This document shows positions 1 through 8,423 of a stretch of 41,203 bases of DNA, piece after piece. The translations under genes were made by a program, and so were the position numbers. Origin of the DNA: a virus; the IMG/VR virus record IMGVR_UViG_3300036853_000149, positions 1 to 41,203 of that record. One strand, written 5' to 3'. Within the stretch, counting starts at the first letter, position 1. The number at the start of each line of letters is the position of its first letter. A model generated the notes under the pieces. That model was not told the origin of the DNA. It saw nothing but the letters and a program-made list of their open reading frames with translations, and did no database searches.

Positions 1-127
1 CGCAAGCGCGTGGAAAACTACGCCGGCGAGGTGCCGGCCGGTGTTGCAACGTTGGTTGCATCGGTAGACGTGCAAGGCGATCGCCTCGAAGTCGCCGTCA
101 AGGGCTACGGCGAGCGCGAGGAATCCT
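1..127. repeat. Left copy of 127-bp terminal direct repeat
   Basis: Identical to the last 127 bases of the window. The repeat lies inside the terminase large subunit reading frame and the frame continues exactly across the junction once one copy is removed, so it is a circular-assembly overlap rather than a biological element. The length 127 equals a common maximal assembler k-mer, which favours the artefact reading; it is compatible with a circular, cos-cut or circularly permuted genome. Confidence 0.97.
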
Positions 128-858
128 GGCTCATCGCGCTTGAGCAGATCCAGGGCGACCCGGCGAAGGAGACCACCTGGTTTGAGCTCGACCGCTTCCT
201 GTCCAACCGCTACACGCACGAGAACGGGCGGCAGTTGATCGTTGATATGGTTGCGGTGGATTCGGGCGGGCTGCACACGGAACACGTCTACCGCTATTGC
301 AAAACGCGGGCGGCGCGGCGCGTGGTCGGCGGTATTCAACACGTCTACCCGATCAAAGGCATCGGCGGCACGGGGAAGGAGATCCTGGGCCGGCCTTCAT
401 CGAAGAACCGCTATCGCGTCAAGCTCTACCCGATCGGTGTTGATACCGCGAAGGACACGATATTTTCCCGTATGCACATACCGGCCGCCGGTCCCGGCTT
501 CCTACACCTGCCGGCGTGGGTCGATGACGAATATCTCGCGCAGTTGACCTCCGAAAAGGCGGTGCGCAAATACAAGAAGGGTGTTGGATCGGTTAGGGAA
601 TACATCAAACTGCGCGAGCGCAACGAGGGTCTGGATCTCGAGGTGTACGCGCTGGCGGCGTTGTACATGCACGGGCGGCAGTTCGTCGCCAACCTCGGCC
701 GACGCGCGCGCGAGCTGGCCGCACCGTCGCCGGCGCGATCGTCCGAGGATCCACCGCCGGACGATTCGCCACCGCCGGCGACTGCACCGGGCCGGCGTCG
801 CAAAAGCAACAACTGGTCCGGCGTCTCGGGCCGCGGGTGGGTCAAGGGCTGGAAGTGA
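1..858 (+). CDS. Terminase large subunit, C-terminal part (GpA family)
   Basis: C-terminal 285 residues of a 640-aa lambda gpA-type terminase; the N-terminal 355 residues are at the right end of the window. This part holds the DNA-cleaving nuclease that cuts concatemers and completes headful or cos packaging at the portal vertex. Visible: LVASVDVQGDRL with Asp about residue 378 of the full protein and VDSGG with Asp about 442, the usual acidic metal ligands of the RNase H-like fold. The last 50 residues are Pro/Ser/Arg rich, probably a flexible portal-contacting tail. Starting at a GTG at base 10 would give only a fragment; the open frame runs through the window start. The nuclease assignment follows from family knowledge plus the spacing of the two Asp motifs. 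Confidence 0.95.
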   Translation, partial: RKRVENYAGEVPAGVATLVASVDVQGDRLEVAVKGYGEREESWLIALEQIQGDPAKETTWFELDRFLSNRYTHENGRQLIVDMVAVDSGGLHTEHVYRYCKTRAARRVVGGIQHVYPIKGIGGTGKEILGRPSSKNRYRVKLYPIGVDTAKDTIFSRMHIPAAGPGFLHLPAWVDDEYLAQLTSEKAVRKYKKGVGSVREYIKLRERNEGLDLEVYALAALYMHGRQFVANLGRRARELAAPSPARSSEDPPPDDSPPPATAPGRRRKSNNWSGVSGRGWVKGWK

Positions 859-860
859 TG

Positions 861-887
861 CAATCTGCATCACGGCGATGCAGATTG
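861..887 (+). terminator. Perfect hairpin just after terminase stop
   Basis: An 11-bp perfect inverted repeat (CAATCTGCATC / GATGCAGATTG) with a 5-base loop ACGGC begins two bases after the terminase stop codon. No clean T-run follows (TTGTACC), so it may be a weak terminator, an RNA stability element or a protein-binding site. Confidence 0.5.
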
Positions 888-960
888 TTGTACCGCTCCG
901 GTATCTGACTGCCCAAGTAAACCCTGCACGATCGCGGCACGATCTCAACATTGCTGCGCC

Positions 961-991
961 GCTCAGTGCCGACCGAGCATTGAAGTTTTTT
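961..991 (+). terminator. Terminator-like hairpin with T6 tract
   Basis: GCTCAGT and ACCGAGC can pair with one mismatch around a GCCG loop, and six Ts follow eight bases later. It sits in the 169-bp gap between the terminase and the next gene. It may attenuate late transcription; the stem is short, so confidence is modest. The rest of the gap shows no convincing promoter (only a weak TTGCGT...GATATT pair near 990-1021). Confidence 0.35.
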
Positions 992-1027
992 GCGTGATCG
1001 CGTCACGTTCGGCGATATTCCGAGCCC

Positions 1028-1651
1028 GTGACGACACCAACGCAACCGCCGGTCTCAACCTGGTGGCCGAAGTTCATCACCGCGGGGACCACTTTCAAGC
1101 TCGATCGGAGCTTCGCCGACTATGCCGTGGGCGATTGGTCGTATTCGGTGACGTTCGCCGGCGCGCAAGTCCAGAAGTTCGACGCGACGCCGCAAGTCAC
1201 GGCCGACACCACGGTTTACCACCTGGTGCTGGCGCCAGCCGACACGCTGCCACTCAACCCGTCCGGGGGCGTTCGCCTCCCGTATCACGCCGTCGAGTAC
1301 CTGACGGCGACCGATGGTGAGGTCATCCAGGTTGGGGAATATCGCCTCATGGTGCACCCGCCGGCCTCGGCGGCGATCGCCGGCGACTTCGTCAGCTTCG
1401 AGGAACGGATGCTCGCGAAGTTGCAGGCGACCCTGGAAGCGCGGATCACGGGCGGCGCGATCGAGTCCTACTCGGTCGCCGGCCGGTCGATCTCGAAGAT
1501 CCCGACGCGCGAGATCGAGCAAATGATCGGCCGTTACAAGTTGTTGGTATGGCGTCAGAGAAATCCAGGCCGGTTCGGTGTGCCGGGGACGTTCTCGTTT
1601 CCGTCGATCGACCGCGGCCCGTTTCCACCCGGCCACCGCTGGCCACGCTGA
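1028..1651 (+). CDS. Head protein with gpW/DUF6148-like C-terminus
   Basis: 207-aa protein with a GTG start, the first in-frame start after the gap. The C-terminal segment (about residues 125-190) contains ERMLAKLQATLEARITG, a 'SYSVAGRSISKIP' turn and a helical end, the pattern of gpW/DUF6148-like head-completion proteins that sit between terminase and portal and help join heads to tails. The N-terminal 115 residues look beta-rich (alternating hydrophobics, YSVTFAGAQV) and resemble an Ig-like or fibre-attachment domain, which is not part of lambda gpW (68 aa). The fusion is therefore larger than the classic family member. Function as head completion is inferred from C-terminal similarity and from position upstream of the portal; the N-terminal role is unknown. 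Confidence 0.6.
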   Translation: MTTPTQPPVSTWWPKFITAGTTFKLDRSFADYAVGDWSYSVTFAGAQVQKFDATPQVTADTTVYHLVLAPADTLPLNPSGGVRLPYHAVEYLTATDGEVIQVGEYRLMVHPPASAAIAGDFVSFEERMLAKLQATLEARITGGAIESYSVAGRSISKIPTREIEQMIGRYKLLVWRQRNPGRFGVPGTFSFPSIDRGPFPPGHRWPR

Positions 1652-1667
1652 CAGAAGGAGTTGAGTT

Positions 1668-1943
1668 ATGAGCTATTCGTTTTCTGTTCGGGGCGCCAAC
1701 GCCGACGCGCTCGTTGTTGAGGTCGGAAAGCAGTTTGAGGGGATCGCCGCTCAGCAGTCCATCCACAAGAAGGACCGCGAGGCGGTGACCGCTGCCGTCA
1801 AAGAACTGGCCGAGATCATCGACGTCGAGACCGGCAAGGATCTACGCGCGAGCGTGTCAGGGAGCATCTTCTGGACCGAGGGCGACGTCGTCCGGTCGGT
1901 CAGTGCTCAGATCAGTCTGTCACAGGACACCGCCGGGAGCTGA
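1668..1943 (+). CDS. Small conserved phage protein, unknown function
   Basis: 91 aa, preceded by a strong ribosome-binding site (AGAAGGAG, 7 bases before ATG). An amphipathic helix in the middle (DREAVTAAVKELAEII) is followed by a beta-rich end (ASVSGSIFW). Proteins of this pattern (MSYSFSVR start, then helix, then SVSGS) occur beside portal and capsid genes in many siphophages, but no function is known to me. It lies between the gpW-like gene and the portal gene in the late operon, so a structural or assembly role is likely. Confidence 0.75.
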   Translation: MSYSFSVRGANADALVVEVGKQFEGIAAQQSIHKKDREAVTAAVKELAEIIDVETGKDLRASVSGSIFWTEGDVVRSVSAQISLSQDTAGS

Positions 1944-1951
1944 CACGGGCG

Positions 1952-2287
1952 ATGAGCGAGCGCGTCGATATCGATCTCGGCGACGGTCACACGCTGCAGT
2001 TCACGAGCTGGCGACCGGATCGCGCGCTCAATCCGCAGTACCAGGACCTGCCCGACGTCGAGCGGATCGGCGCGATCGTTCGGCACCGGCGACCGAACGG
2101 CGACGTGTGCGAGAGCGGGATCATGTTTGACTGTGAGGCGACGCGCCGCGGCTTTCCCGATCGGCCGCGGTGGGTCGTTCAGTCCTGGGAACCGCTGACC
2201 CTGGCGCCGAGCCTGCTGTGTGATCCGGCGAAGGGCGGTTGCGGAGATCACGGTTGGATCAAACAAGGCCGGTGGCAGCGCGCATGA
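1952..2287 (+). CDS. Small protein with C-terminal Cys pair
   Basis: 111 aa. The C-terminal end reads SLLCDPAKGGCGDHGWIKQGRW: two cysteines plus a histidine placed as a possible metal knuckle and followed by a WIKQGRW strand. This ending is common in small phage proteins and faintly recalls the CxxH-type end of DUF6527 proteins, but I cannot assign it. The stop codon overlaps the portal start (ATGA), so the two are translationally coupled, suggesting a head-associated role. Confidence 0.7.
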   Translation: MSERVDIDLGDGHTLQFTSWRPDRALNPQYQDLPDVERIGAIVRHRRPNGDVCESGIMFDCEATRRGFPDRPRWVVQSWEPLTLAPSLLCDPAKGGCGDHGWIKQGRWQRA

Positions 2288-3876
2288 GCAAACTAGGCAA
2301 CCTCTTTCGAGGGTTGGCAATGGGCGCCGCGCGGGCGCTCGCCAAGGTCGCGGGCCGCCGGTCGGTGTTCAAGGGCGCCGAGTTGAGCCGCTTGTGGTTC
2401 GACTGGATCGCCTCGCCGATCAGTGCCGACCAGGAGATTTACAACGACTTCCTGCGGCTACGCGCACGGGCGCGCGAAATGCGCCGCAACCATCCGTTGA
2501 TAAAAGCCTATCTGCGGCTGCTCGAAAACAACGTCGTCGGGCCGGACGGGATGCGCCTGCAGGCGCGCGTGCGCAATGCAGACGGCAAACTCAACAAGCG
2601 GTTGAACGCCGCGATACAGGAAGCCTGGGACGACTGGTCCGACATGGTAACGGTCGATTGCACGATGGGACTGACCGACGTGCAACACCATCTACTGCGG
2701 GCGCTCGCCGTGGACGGGGAAATCTGTGTCAGGCGCGTGCGCAGCTACGCAGACAATCCCTACCGCTACGCGCTGCAGGTCGTCGATCCTGACTTGCTCG
2801 ATCATCAATTCTTCCGCGGGCCGGGCACGGGCGCCGGGCAGAACGAAATCCGGCTCGGTGTTGAAATCAACGAATGGGGCCGGCCCGTCGCTTACTGGTT
2901 TTGGGACCGACACCCGACCGACCTGATCAACATATCCGCGCGGAAGCGCATCCGCGTACCCGCCGACGAGCTGACGCACCTCTACATTGCCGACCGCGTG
3001 AACCAATCGCGCGGCGTGACCTGGCTCAACTCAATCATGATGCCGTCGAAGATGTTGGACGGCTACGTAGAGGCGGAAGTGGTCGCGGCGCGCATCGGCG
3101 CCAGCAAAATGGGCTTTGTCCAGACGAAGGACGGCGCCGACTTCGTGCCGCCAGAGGACGACGAAAAACTCGACATCGAGGCGACGCCGGGCAGCTTCGA
3201 GCAACTGCCGCCGGGGACCGAATTCAAGGAATGGAACCCCGAACACCCGAGCACGGCGTTTCCCAACTTCCTGAAGTCGCTGTTGCGGTGGATCGCTTCC
3301 GGCCTGGGCGCCTCCTACAACCTGCTGGCGAACGATCTGGAAGGCGTCAATTACTCGTCGATCCGCGCCGGCCTGCTGATGGATCGGGACGAGTGGCGCA
3401 AGTTGCAACGTTGGTGGGCGCGGCGGTTCCTCAAACCGTTGTACGCCGAATGGCTGCAGTTCGCGGTGTTGTCGAATCAACTGACGTTGGACACCCGCGA
3501 CTGGAAGCTGTTTTTGCGTGTCAAGTTCGTGCCGCGCGGCTGGGACTGGGTCGATCCATTGAAGGACACCAACGCGGCGATCGCCGAAGTCGATAACGGG
3601 CTCAACTCCCGGACGCGCATCTGTGCCGAGCAGGGCCTTGACTTCGAGGACGTCGCCGAAGAACTCGCCGCCGAGCAAGAGATCATCGACGAACTCGGGC
3701 TCGAATTGACGGGCGTCGGTGTCGGGCCGGGCGCGGCCGCGGGCGACAAACCAGAGGACGGCGAGCAGGAACAGGATTCCGGCCAGAGCGCCCGCGCACG
3801 GCGTCGGGCGCGGCTGGCGAGAAATCAACGGCAACACCTCGCGCTGGTGCGCGGGTTGGCTGAGCGGGAGGCGTGA
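2284..3876 (+). CDS. Portal protein (lambda gpB family)
   Basis: 530-aa portal of the lambda family. It would form the dodecameric DNA gate at one capsid vertex and bind the terminase. Support: NHPLIKAYLRLLENNVVGPDG near the N-terminus, DGEICVRR, VVDPDLLDH, the long helical core and the conserved region around NLLANDLEGVNYSSIR and LMDRDEW, which are hallmark portal motifs (NYSS[IA]R). The ATG at 2284 is chosen over an earlier in-frame ATG because it overlaps the preceding stop as ATGA and matches the family N-terminus. The Gly/Glu/Gln/Arg-rich last 50 residues look disordered, as is usual. The stop overlaps the next start (TGATG). Confidence 0.95.
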   Translation: MSKLGNLFRGLAMGAARALAKVAGRRSVFKGAELSRLWFDWIASPISADQEIYNDFLRLRARAREMRRNHPLIKAYLRLLENNVVGPDGMRLQARVRNADGKLNKRLNAAIQEAWDDWSDMVTVDCTMGLTDVQHHLLRALAVDGEICVRRVRSYADNPYRYALQVVDPDLLDHQFFRGPGTGAGQNEIRLGVEINEWGRPVAYWFWDRHPTDLINISARKRIRVPADELTHLYIADRVNQSRGVTWLNSIMMPSKMLDGYVEAEVVAARIGASKMGFVQTKDGADFVPPEDDEKLDIEATPGSFEQLPPGTEFKEWNPEHPSTAFPNFLKSLLRWIASGLGASYNLLANDLEGVNYSSIRAGLLMDRDEWRKLQRWWARRFLKPLYAEWLQFAVLSNQLTLDTRDWKLFLRVKFVPRGWDWVDPLKDTNAAIAEVDNGLNSRTRICAEQGLDFEDVAEELAAEQEIIDELGLELTGVGVGPGAAAGDKPEDGEQEQDSGQSARARRRARLARNQRQHLALVRGLAEREA

Positions 3877-6077
3877 TGCTGAAACATCCAGTACAGGCGG
3901 CAGTCGAGACCGCGCTGCGCGGCGCCGGCGCCGGCGACGTCCGGTCATTGGATCAGCTCGCGGAGCTGCCCATGCAACGCCGGCGGTTCATAGCGCATAT
4001 CGAGAAACGCAAGCGCAAGAAGAAGGCCGCGGGCGATTCGGTCGCCGACAAAACCGCGGGCGGCCGCGAAGCGGAAACCGGCCAGGACGACGACGGGGAC
4101 GACGACGAGGACGAAGGCGACGACGAAGAGGAAATATACAACCTCTCGCTGTCGTCGGAATTTCCGGTCGATCGTTGGTACGGCCGCGAGATCCTGGATC
4201 ATTCGCCGGAGTCGATCAACCTGGAACGGGCAGTCGACGGACTCAACTTTCTATGGAATCACAACACTGACGTTGTGATCGGCCGACTCAGCAACTTGCG
4301 CGCCGAGGGCGGCAAGCTGAAGGGCCGGCTGCGGTTTTCTAGCATCCAGGAGGGGCGCGACAAGAAAACGCTTGTGGAGGAAGGGATGCGCACGGTATCG
4401 CTCGGATATTCGGGCGATGAGTATGAAGTGACGCCGGCGAAGGCAGACGAGCCGACGATCATTCGCTGGACTCGGTGGACCCCGATGGAGGGATCGCTGG
4501 TGTCCGTGCCGGCCGACTTCACTGTCGGTATTGGTCGTTCTGCCGATGTTACGTTTCCTATTCACCGCCGCTCGCGCGGCTCGGAGGTTTCCATGGACCC
4601 GAAGCAAGGGGCCGGCGCGCCCGCGGCCGGCAACAATGGCGGCGCCACTGCGCCCACGTCCGTCACAATCAACCACGCGAACGCCGCGGAGATCGTGCGC
4701 TTGTGCGCCCTGCATGGCGTGCAGGACCGCGCCGCTGAGTGGTTGGAACAAAACCTGACGATCGACCAGGTCAAAAGCGCGATCCTCGACGCGCGCGCCA
4801 GCAAGCCGGGAGGCGCACCGAACGCCGGCGCACCAACACCCGCCGCGGGCACTGGTGTTGACCTGCCGGTGCGGGATCAGCGTAACTACAGCTATGCGCG
4901 GGCGATTCTGGTCGCGGCCAACATGGCGGACCACGATGTTAGCGCGACAGTGAAGCGCAATCTGCGCTGTCTCGAGACAGAGGTCTCCGACGAGCTCGAA
5001 AAGCGCATGCCGCAGACATACAAGCGGCTCGGGGGGATCTTTATCCCGATGAGTCTGCGCGGCGAAGGCCTCAACGAGCAATTCGGCGCAGTCGGCCGGG
5101 CGATCGCGCCCATGTTGCAGCAACGCATTACGGAAATGTTGACGCGCGTCGGGACGATCGACTCGCAGACGGCCAACGCGATCAAGGAGGTTGTATTCAC
5201 GGAGTACGGCGGCGAATTGATCAACATTTTGCGCAACCTGGCGCTGGTTGTGCGCATGGGCGCCCGTGTGTTGACGGGCCTGTCATCGCCGATCGCCTTC
5301 CCTCGGCAAACGCAGGACGTCACAGCAACGTGGGTTGCGGAAAATCCCGGCACCGACGTTGCGGACTCCAACGTGAAGACGGACCTCGTGACGGTCACGC
5401 CGCGCACCCTGCAGGCGGCAACAAAGTACTCGCGTCAGTTGCTGGTCCAGTCGTCCGTCGATGTTGAGGCCATGGTCCGCGAGTCGATCGCGGCCGCTCA
5501 CGCCTTGGCGTATGACCTGGCGGCGATCCACGGCACGGGCTCGAACAATCAGCCGCTCGGCATTTACAACCAACCAAACGTCAACACGGTTGACTTCGGT
5601 AATGCCTCCTTCGGCAGCTCCAATAAGATCGCCTGGACCGGTGTAGTCGAAATGGAGCGGATTGTGGCGACCGCGAACGCGCTGCTCGGCGCGTTGGGGT
5701 TCATGACGACGCCGTCGATCGCCGCAGACGGCAAAACGACGTTGAAGTTCCCCGGCGCCGCGGTAGCGCAGGGCGGCCCGATATGGGAAGGCACCATGTT
5801 GGAAGGCGAAATGGACGGCGTGCGGTCAATGACGACCAACCAGGTCAGTAAGACGCTGGGCGCGAACGGTGCGGCTTCGGGTGCGAGTTATCACGGGTTG
5901 ATTTTCGGAAACTGGACCGACCTGATCATCGGGCAATTCGGGGGCTCAATGGAAATGATCGTGGACCCCTACACGTTCAAAAAGCAGGGTCTGATCGAGG
6001 TCGCGAGTTTCCAGATGGCAGACGTCGCCGTGCGTCATCCGGTCTCGTTCTCGGTCGGAATCAACCTCTCGGCGTGA
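3876..6077 (+). CDS. Fused prohead protease and major capsid protein
   Basis: 733 aa combining an HK97-type prohead protease (S78-like, about residues 88-235) and an HK97-fold major capsid protein (about 330-733). Protease motifs: LWNHN with His129, RTVSLGYS with Ser175 and EGSLVSVPAD, giving the His/Ser pair of the family. An acidic run (residues 71-86, almost all Asp/Glu) precedes it. The capsid part has the conserved E-loop/A-domain features TATWVAENPGTDVADS, AYDLAAIHGTG and the P-domain end VRHPVSFSVGINL. Normally these are two genes (protease about 200 aa, capsid about 300-400 aa). A strong internal ribosome-binding site (GGAGG, 5 bases) stands before Met240, so a separate 494-aa capsid product may also be made. 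ATG 3876 overlaps the portal stop; a GTG immediately before it is less likely. Confidence 0.93.
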   Translation: MLKHPVQAAVETALRGAGAGDVRSLDQLAELPMQRRRFIAHIEKRKRKKKAAGDSVADKTAGGREAETGQDDDGDDDEDEGDDEEEIYNLSLSSEFPVDRWYGREILDHSPESINLERAVDGLNFLWNHNTDVVIGRLSNLRAEGGKLKGRLRFSSIQEGRDKKTLVEEGMRTVSLGYSGDEYEVTPAKADEPTIIRWTRWTPMEGSLVSVPADFTVGIGRSADVTFPIHRRSRGSEVSMDPKQGAGAPAAGNNGGATAPTSVTINHANAAEIVRLCALHGVQDRAAEWLEQNLTIDQVKSAILDARASKPGGAPNAGAPTPAAGTGVDLPVRDQRNYSYARAILVAANMADHDVSATVKRNLRCLETEVSDELEKRMPQTYKRLGGIFIPMSLRGEGLNEQFGAVGRAIAPMLQQRITEMLTRVGTIDSQTANAIKEVVFTEYGGELINILRNLALVVRMGARVLTGLSSPIAFPRQTQDVTATWVAENPGTDVADSNVKTDLVTVTPRTLQAATKYSRQLLVQSSVDVEAMVRESIAAAHALAYDLAAIHGTGSNNQPLGIYNQPNVNTVDFGNASFGSSNKIAWTGVVEMERIVATANALLGALGFMTTPSIAADGKTTLKFPGAAVAQGGPIWEGTMLEGEMDGVRSMTTNQVSKTLGANGAASGASYHGLIFGNWTDLIIGQFGGSMEMIVDPYTFKKQGLIEVASFQMADVAVRHPVSFSVGINLSA
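4583..4595 (+). promoter_or_regulatory. Internal ribosome-binding site and start inside the fusion gene
   Basis: GGAGG followed by 5 bases (TTTCC) and ATG in frame with the protease-capsid fusion, exactly at the linker between the two domains (Met240). The spacing is close to ideal. It would allow production of capsid subunit without protease, keeping the protease-bearing form a minority. Inferred from sequence only. Confidence 0.6.
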
Positions 6078-6105
6078 TCCGTCGCCGGCGACCTCGGGAG
6101 CTGAC

Positions 6106-6399
6106 ATGCCGACGTTCGTACCTGACACGGTGTATGTCCTGGCGCTGCAGGGCTTCCTGGCGCGACCAGGCTATGCCGCGCAGGCGGGCGAACTCGTCAA
6201 AGTGACACCCGAGGTCGCCAACCGGGCAATTGCGGCCGGACAGGCGCGGTTGCCGACGAACGACGACCTCAACGGCCGGGCCGCGCCTGAACCGGTGCCG
6301 GCACGCGACCAGGTCAACACACGCGACCCGGTGCCGGCGCACCGGGACCCGCAACCCTCAAATCGAGATCCGAGCATGCCTCGGCGAAGGAGACGTTAA
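6106..6399 (+). CDS. Small head-associated protein, basic Pro-rich tail
   Basis: 97 aa. The first 55 residues (YVLALQGFLARPGY...GELVKVTPEVANRAIAAGQARL) follow the pattern 'start strand, valine-rich strand, then [AL]-x-x-LI-x-x-GKA' of small phage proteins found just after capsid genes. The remainder is a low-complexity tail of repeated 'RDPVPAHRDP'-like units ending in RRRRR. Ribosome-binding site GGGAG. Its stop TAA overlaps the next ATG (TAATG). Function unknown; the position suggests capsid or neck. Confidence 0.75.
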   Translation: MPTFVPDTVYVLALQGFLARPGYAAQAGELVKVTPEVANRAIAAGQARLPTNDDLNGRAAPEPVPARDQVNTRDPVPAHRDPQPSNRDPSMPRRRRR

Positions 6400-6782
6400 T
6401 GGATCTGCAGTACACACATTTGGCGGCCGCCGGCGCGGTGGCTTCCCTACTCGGGGCGGCCGACGTGACGGCGAGCGGCAACGGGACCGGCGTCAAGGTC
6501 GCCGGCATGAAGGGCACCGCGGTTGCGATCCTCAATTGCGGCGCCGCTACGGCCGGGACCAACCCGACCATGGACATCAAGTTGCAGGAGTCCGACGACA
6601 ACTCAACCAACTGGACGGACGTCCCGAGCGGCGCGTTTACCCAGGTGACGACCGTCGCGAGCGTGCAGGCGATCCCGTTCCGGCCGGGCGAGCGCAAGGC
6701 GTACATACGGGCCGTTAAGACGATCGGCGGGACATCGAGCCCGAGCTTCCCGTTGTCGGCGACGTTGCTGTCGCTGTCGTAA
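6399..6782 (+). CDS. Capsid decoration-like structural protein
   Basis: 127 aa, beta-rich. Contains KLQESDDNSTNWTDVPSG and an 'IRAVKTIGGTSSPSF' strand pair, a pattern common to abundant small structural proteins directly downstream of HK97-type capsid genes in siphophages. Such proteins usually decorate or stabilise the capsid. The assignment is by motif and position; the family name cannot be fixed without a profile search. Confidence 0.65.
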   Translation: MDLQYTHLAAAGAVASLLGAADVTASGNGTGVKVAGMKGTAVAILNCGAATAGTNPTMDIKLQESDDNSTNWTDVPSGAFTQVTTVASVQAIPFRPGERKAYIRAVKTIGGTSSPSFPLSATLLSLS

Positions 6783-6786
6783 ACCC

Positions 6787-7113
6787 ATGCCGCAAACCTT
6801 CTTCGGGGACGCCGATCTCAACGCGGTCATGGCTGACGCGCTGGCGATCGGCGCGGCCGTGTCGGTCGTGATCGGGAGCAATGACCCGATCCCCGGATTC
6901 CTCGACGAAGAAGGGCGCAACGTGCTGCTGTCGGGCGGGATCGGGGGCGCGTCCGGGACCGAGATCGTCGTCAGTGTGCAGACCAACGCGCTACCGGCGA
7001 GCCTGCCCAACCGCACGGCGTTGACTGTAGACGGGCGCAACATGCGGCTGCGCGACTCCCAACCGCATGACGACGGCGCGCTGACGCGCCTGATCTGTGA
7101 GACGACGACATGA
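6787..7113 (+). CDS. Head-tail joining protein (gpFII-like)
   Basis: 108 aa. The C-terminal half (ALTVDGRNMRLRDSQPHDDGALTRLIC) matches the beta-barrel signature of lambda gpFII-type attachment proteins, where 'G..Y.V.....DG.G...L.L' closes the barrel. It would sit under the connector and provide the docking surface for the tail. Length is normal for the family (about 117 aa in lambda). The stop overlaps the next start as ATGA. Confidence 0.7.
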   Translation: MPQTFFGDADLNAVMADALAIGAAVSVVIGSNDPIPGFLDEEGRNVLLSGGIGGASGTEIVVSVQTNALPASLPNRTALTVDGRNMRLRDSQPHDDGALTRLICETTT

Positions 7114-7553
7114 CGGCCAGCGTCCGCGACCGCCTGCTCGACGCGATGATCGCGCGGATCAACACCAACGCGCCGACCGGTGTCCCGGCCGCGGACGACG
7201 AACGGCAGGAGTCCTACAAGCCGGAAGAACTGCCGGCGATCACGGTCGCATGGTTGCGCGAGGAAGACGAGCCGCAGAAGGACAGCCGGTGGAGTTATTT
7301 TCTCAAACGCACGATGACCTTCCGCGTGCGCATCCGTGTCGCGGCCGATCCGCCACGCAAGGCGATCGACCCGTTATATGTGTGGGTTGGGCAGCAACTC
7401 GGCGGCCAGCAGTTCGGCGGGCTCGCGGAAGACTGTCACGAGGCGATCGCAGAAATGCAGTACGCCGCGGAGGATCAACCCTACGCGATGTTGGAACTCG
7501 ACTTTCGGGTGTATTACGACACGCTCAAGACCGACCCCACGGCTACTAACTAG
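7110..7553 (+). CDS. Tail terminator / neck protein (gpU-like)
   Basis: 147 aa, in the position of lambda gpU or gpZ between the joining protein and the tail tube. The sequence starts with a helix (VRDRLLDAMIARI), followed by beta strands (TMTFRVRIRVAAD) and a final helix plus LDFRVYYDT strand, the alpha-beta order of tail terminator folds that cap the tail tube. No diagnostic motif, so the assignment rests on gene order, length and predicted topology. Confidence 0.6.
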   Translation: MTASVRDRLLDAMIARINTNAPTGVPAADDERQESYKPEELPAITVAWLREEDEPQKDSRWSYFLKRTMTFRVRIRVAADPPRKAIDPLYVWVGQQLGGQQFGGLAEDCHEAIAEMQYAAEDQPYAMLELDFRVYYDTLKTDPTATN

Positions 7554-7565
7554 GAGTGCACAAAA

Positions 7566-8363
7566 ATGGCTACGATAACCGGCCCGCTCAGCGTGGCGCC
7601 CGATCCGGCGAACGAAATGCTCGGCCGCGGCAAGCTGTTCATTGACAAGTTTGACGCCAGCGGCAACCGCACCGGTCAACAGGATCTCGGCAACTGCAGC
7701 GTCTACGAAGTCGAAAACAAAGTTGAGGTAAAAGAGAAATACGAGCAGATGGACCCGGCCAGCTCGCTCTATGCCCGCGCGGTCACGCGGCAGACGGTGA
7801 CGCTGAAGATCACGGGCGATGAGATCACGCTCGACAACATCGCAACCGCGTTGAACGGCACGCTGGAGACTGTCACGGGCACCGGCGCGACGGTCACCGC
7901 CGAGACGATCACGCCGTCAGGCGGCGCAATATTGGGTAGGTACTACGACCTGGCGCACCGGAATGTGACCGCGCTCACTGACGTCAAACAGGGCTCGACG
8001 ACGTTGGTGTTGGGTACGGATTACACCGCCGACCTGGTCAAAGGGCGGATCTATCTGCTGCCGACGTCCGTCACGATCACGCCAGGGTCCGCGCTCACGG
8101 CCGACTATACCTTCGGGACGTACACCTACAACGCCGTCAACGTGGCGAACACTCGCTCCGTCGATGCGTATGTGCGCTTCGAGGGTAACCCCGTCAAGGG
8201 CCGCACGTATCAGCATGAGTGGTGGCATGTCCAGTTCACGCCGTCCGGCTCACTCGGCTGGATACATGACGACTTCGGGCAATTGTCGATCGAGGGAATG
8301 GTCATCGCTGATCCGATCAATCACCCGAACGAGCCGATCGGGCGGATCATCCAGGTCGCCTAA
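7566..8363 (+). CDS. Major tail tube protein
   Basis: 265 aa, with ribosome-binding site AGGAG. Order of features: GRGKLFIDKFDASG near the start, DLGNCSVYEVENKVE (typical tube-protein strand and 'E' loop), a long beta-rich middle with Thr/Ala/Gly-rich strands, and DDFGQLSIEGMVIADP near the end. It would polymerise into the hexameric rings of the tail tube around the tape measure. It is followed by a 60-bp gap and then the frameshifted chaperone pair, the canonical siphovirus order. Confidence 0.85.
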   Translation: MATITGPLSVAPDPANEMLGRGKLFIDKFDASGNRTGQQDLGNCSVYEVENKVEVKEKYEQMDPASSLYARAVTRQTVTLKITGDEITLDNIATALNGTLETVTGTGATVTAETITPSGGAILGRYYDLAHRNVTALTDVKQGSTTLVLGTDYTADLVKGRIYLLPTSVTITPGSALTADYTFGTYTYNAVNVANTRSVDAYVRFEGNPVKGRTYQHEWWHVQFTPSGSLGWIHDDFGQLSIEGMVIADPINHPNEPIGRIIQVA

Positions 8364-8423
8364 AACGCGGCAAGTGGCGGGGCCGGTCGGAGGTACTAAC
8401 ACAACAAGAGGGCACGCGCGGTC

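Noticed and set aside
3031-3948. 305-codon leftward frame opposite the portal gene
   Set aside because: Antisense shadow of a highly conserved gene in a high-GC genome; composition Arg/Val-rich without motifs.
4251-5123. 290-codon leftward frame opposite the capsid fusion
   Set aside because: Shadow frame with no start signal and no recognisable protein features.
8184-8189. GGTAAC copies inside coding genes (also 14184 and 29514)
   Set aside because: Isolated hexamers expected by chance; only paired copies in non-coding DNA were kept.
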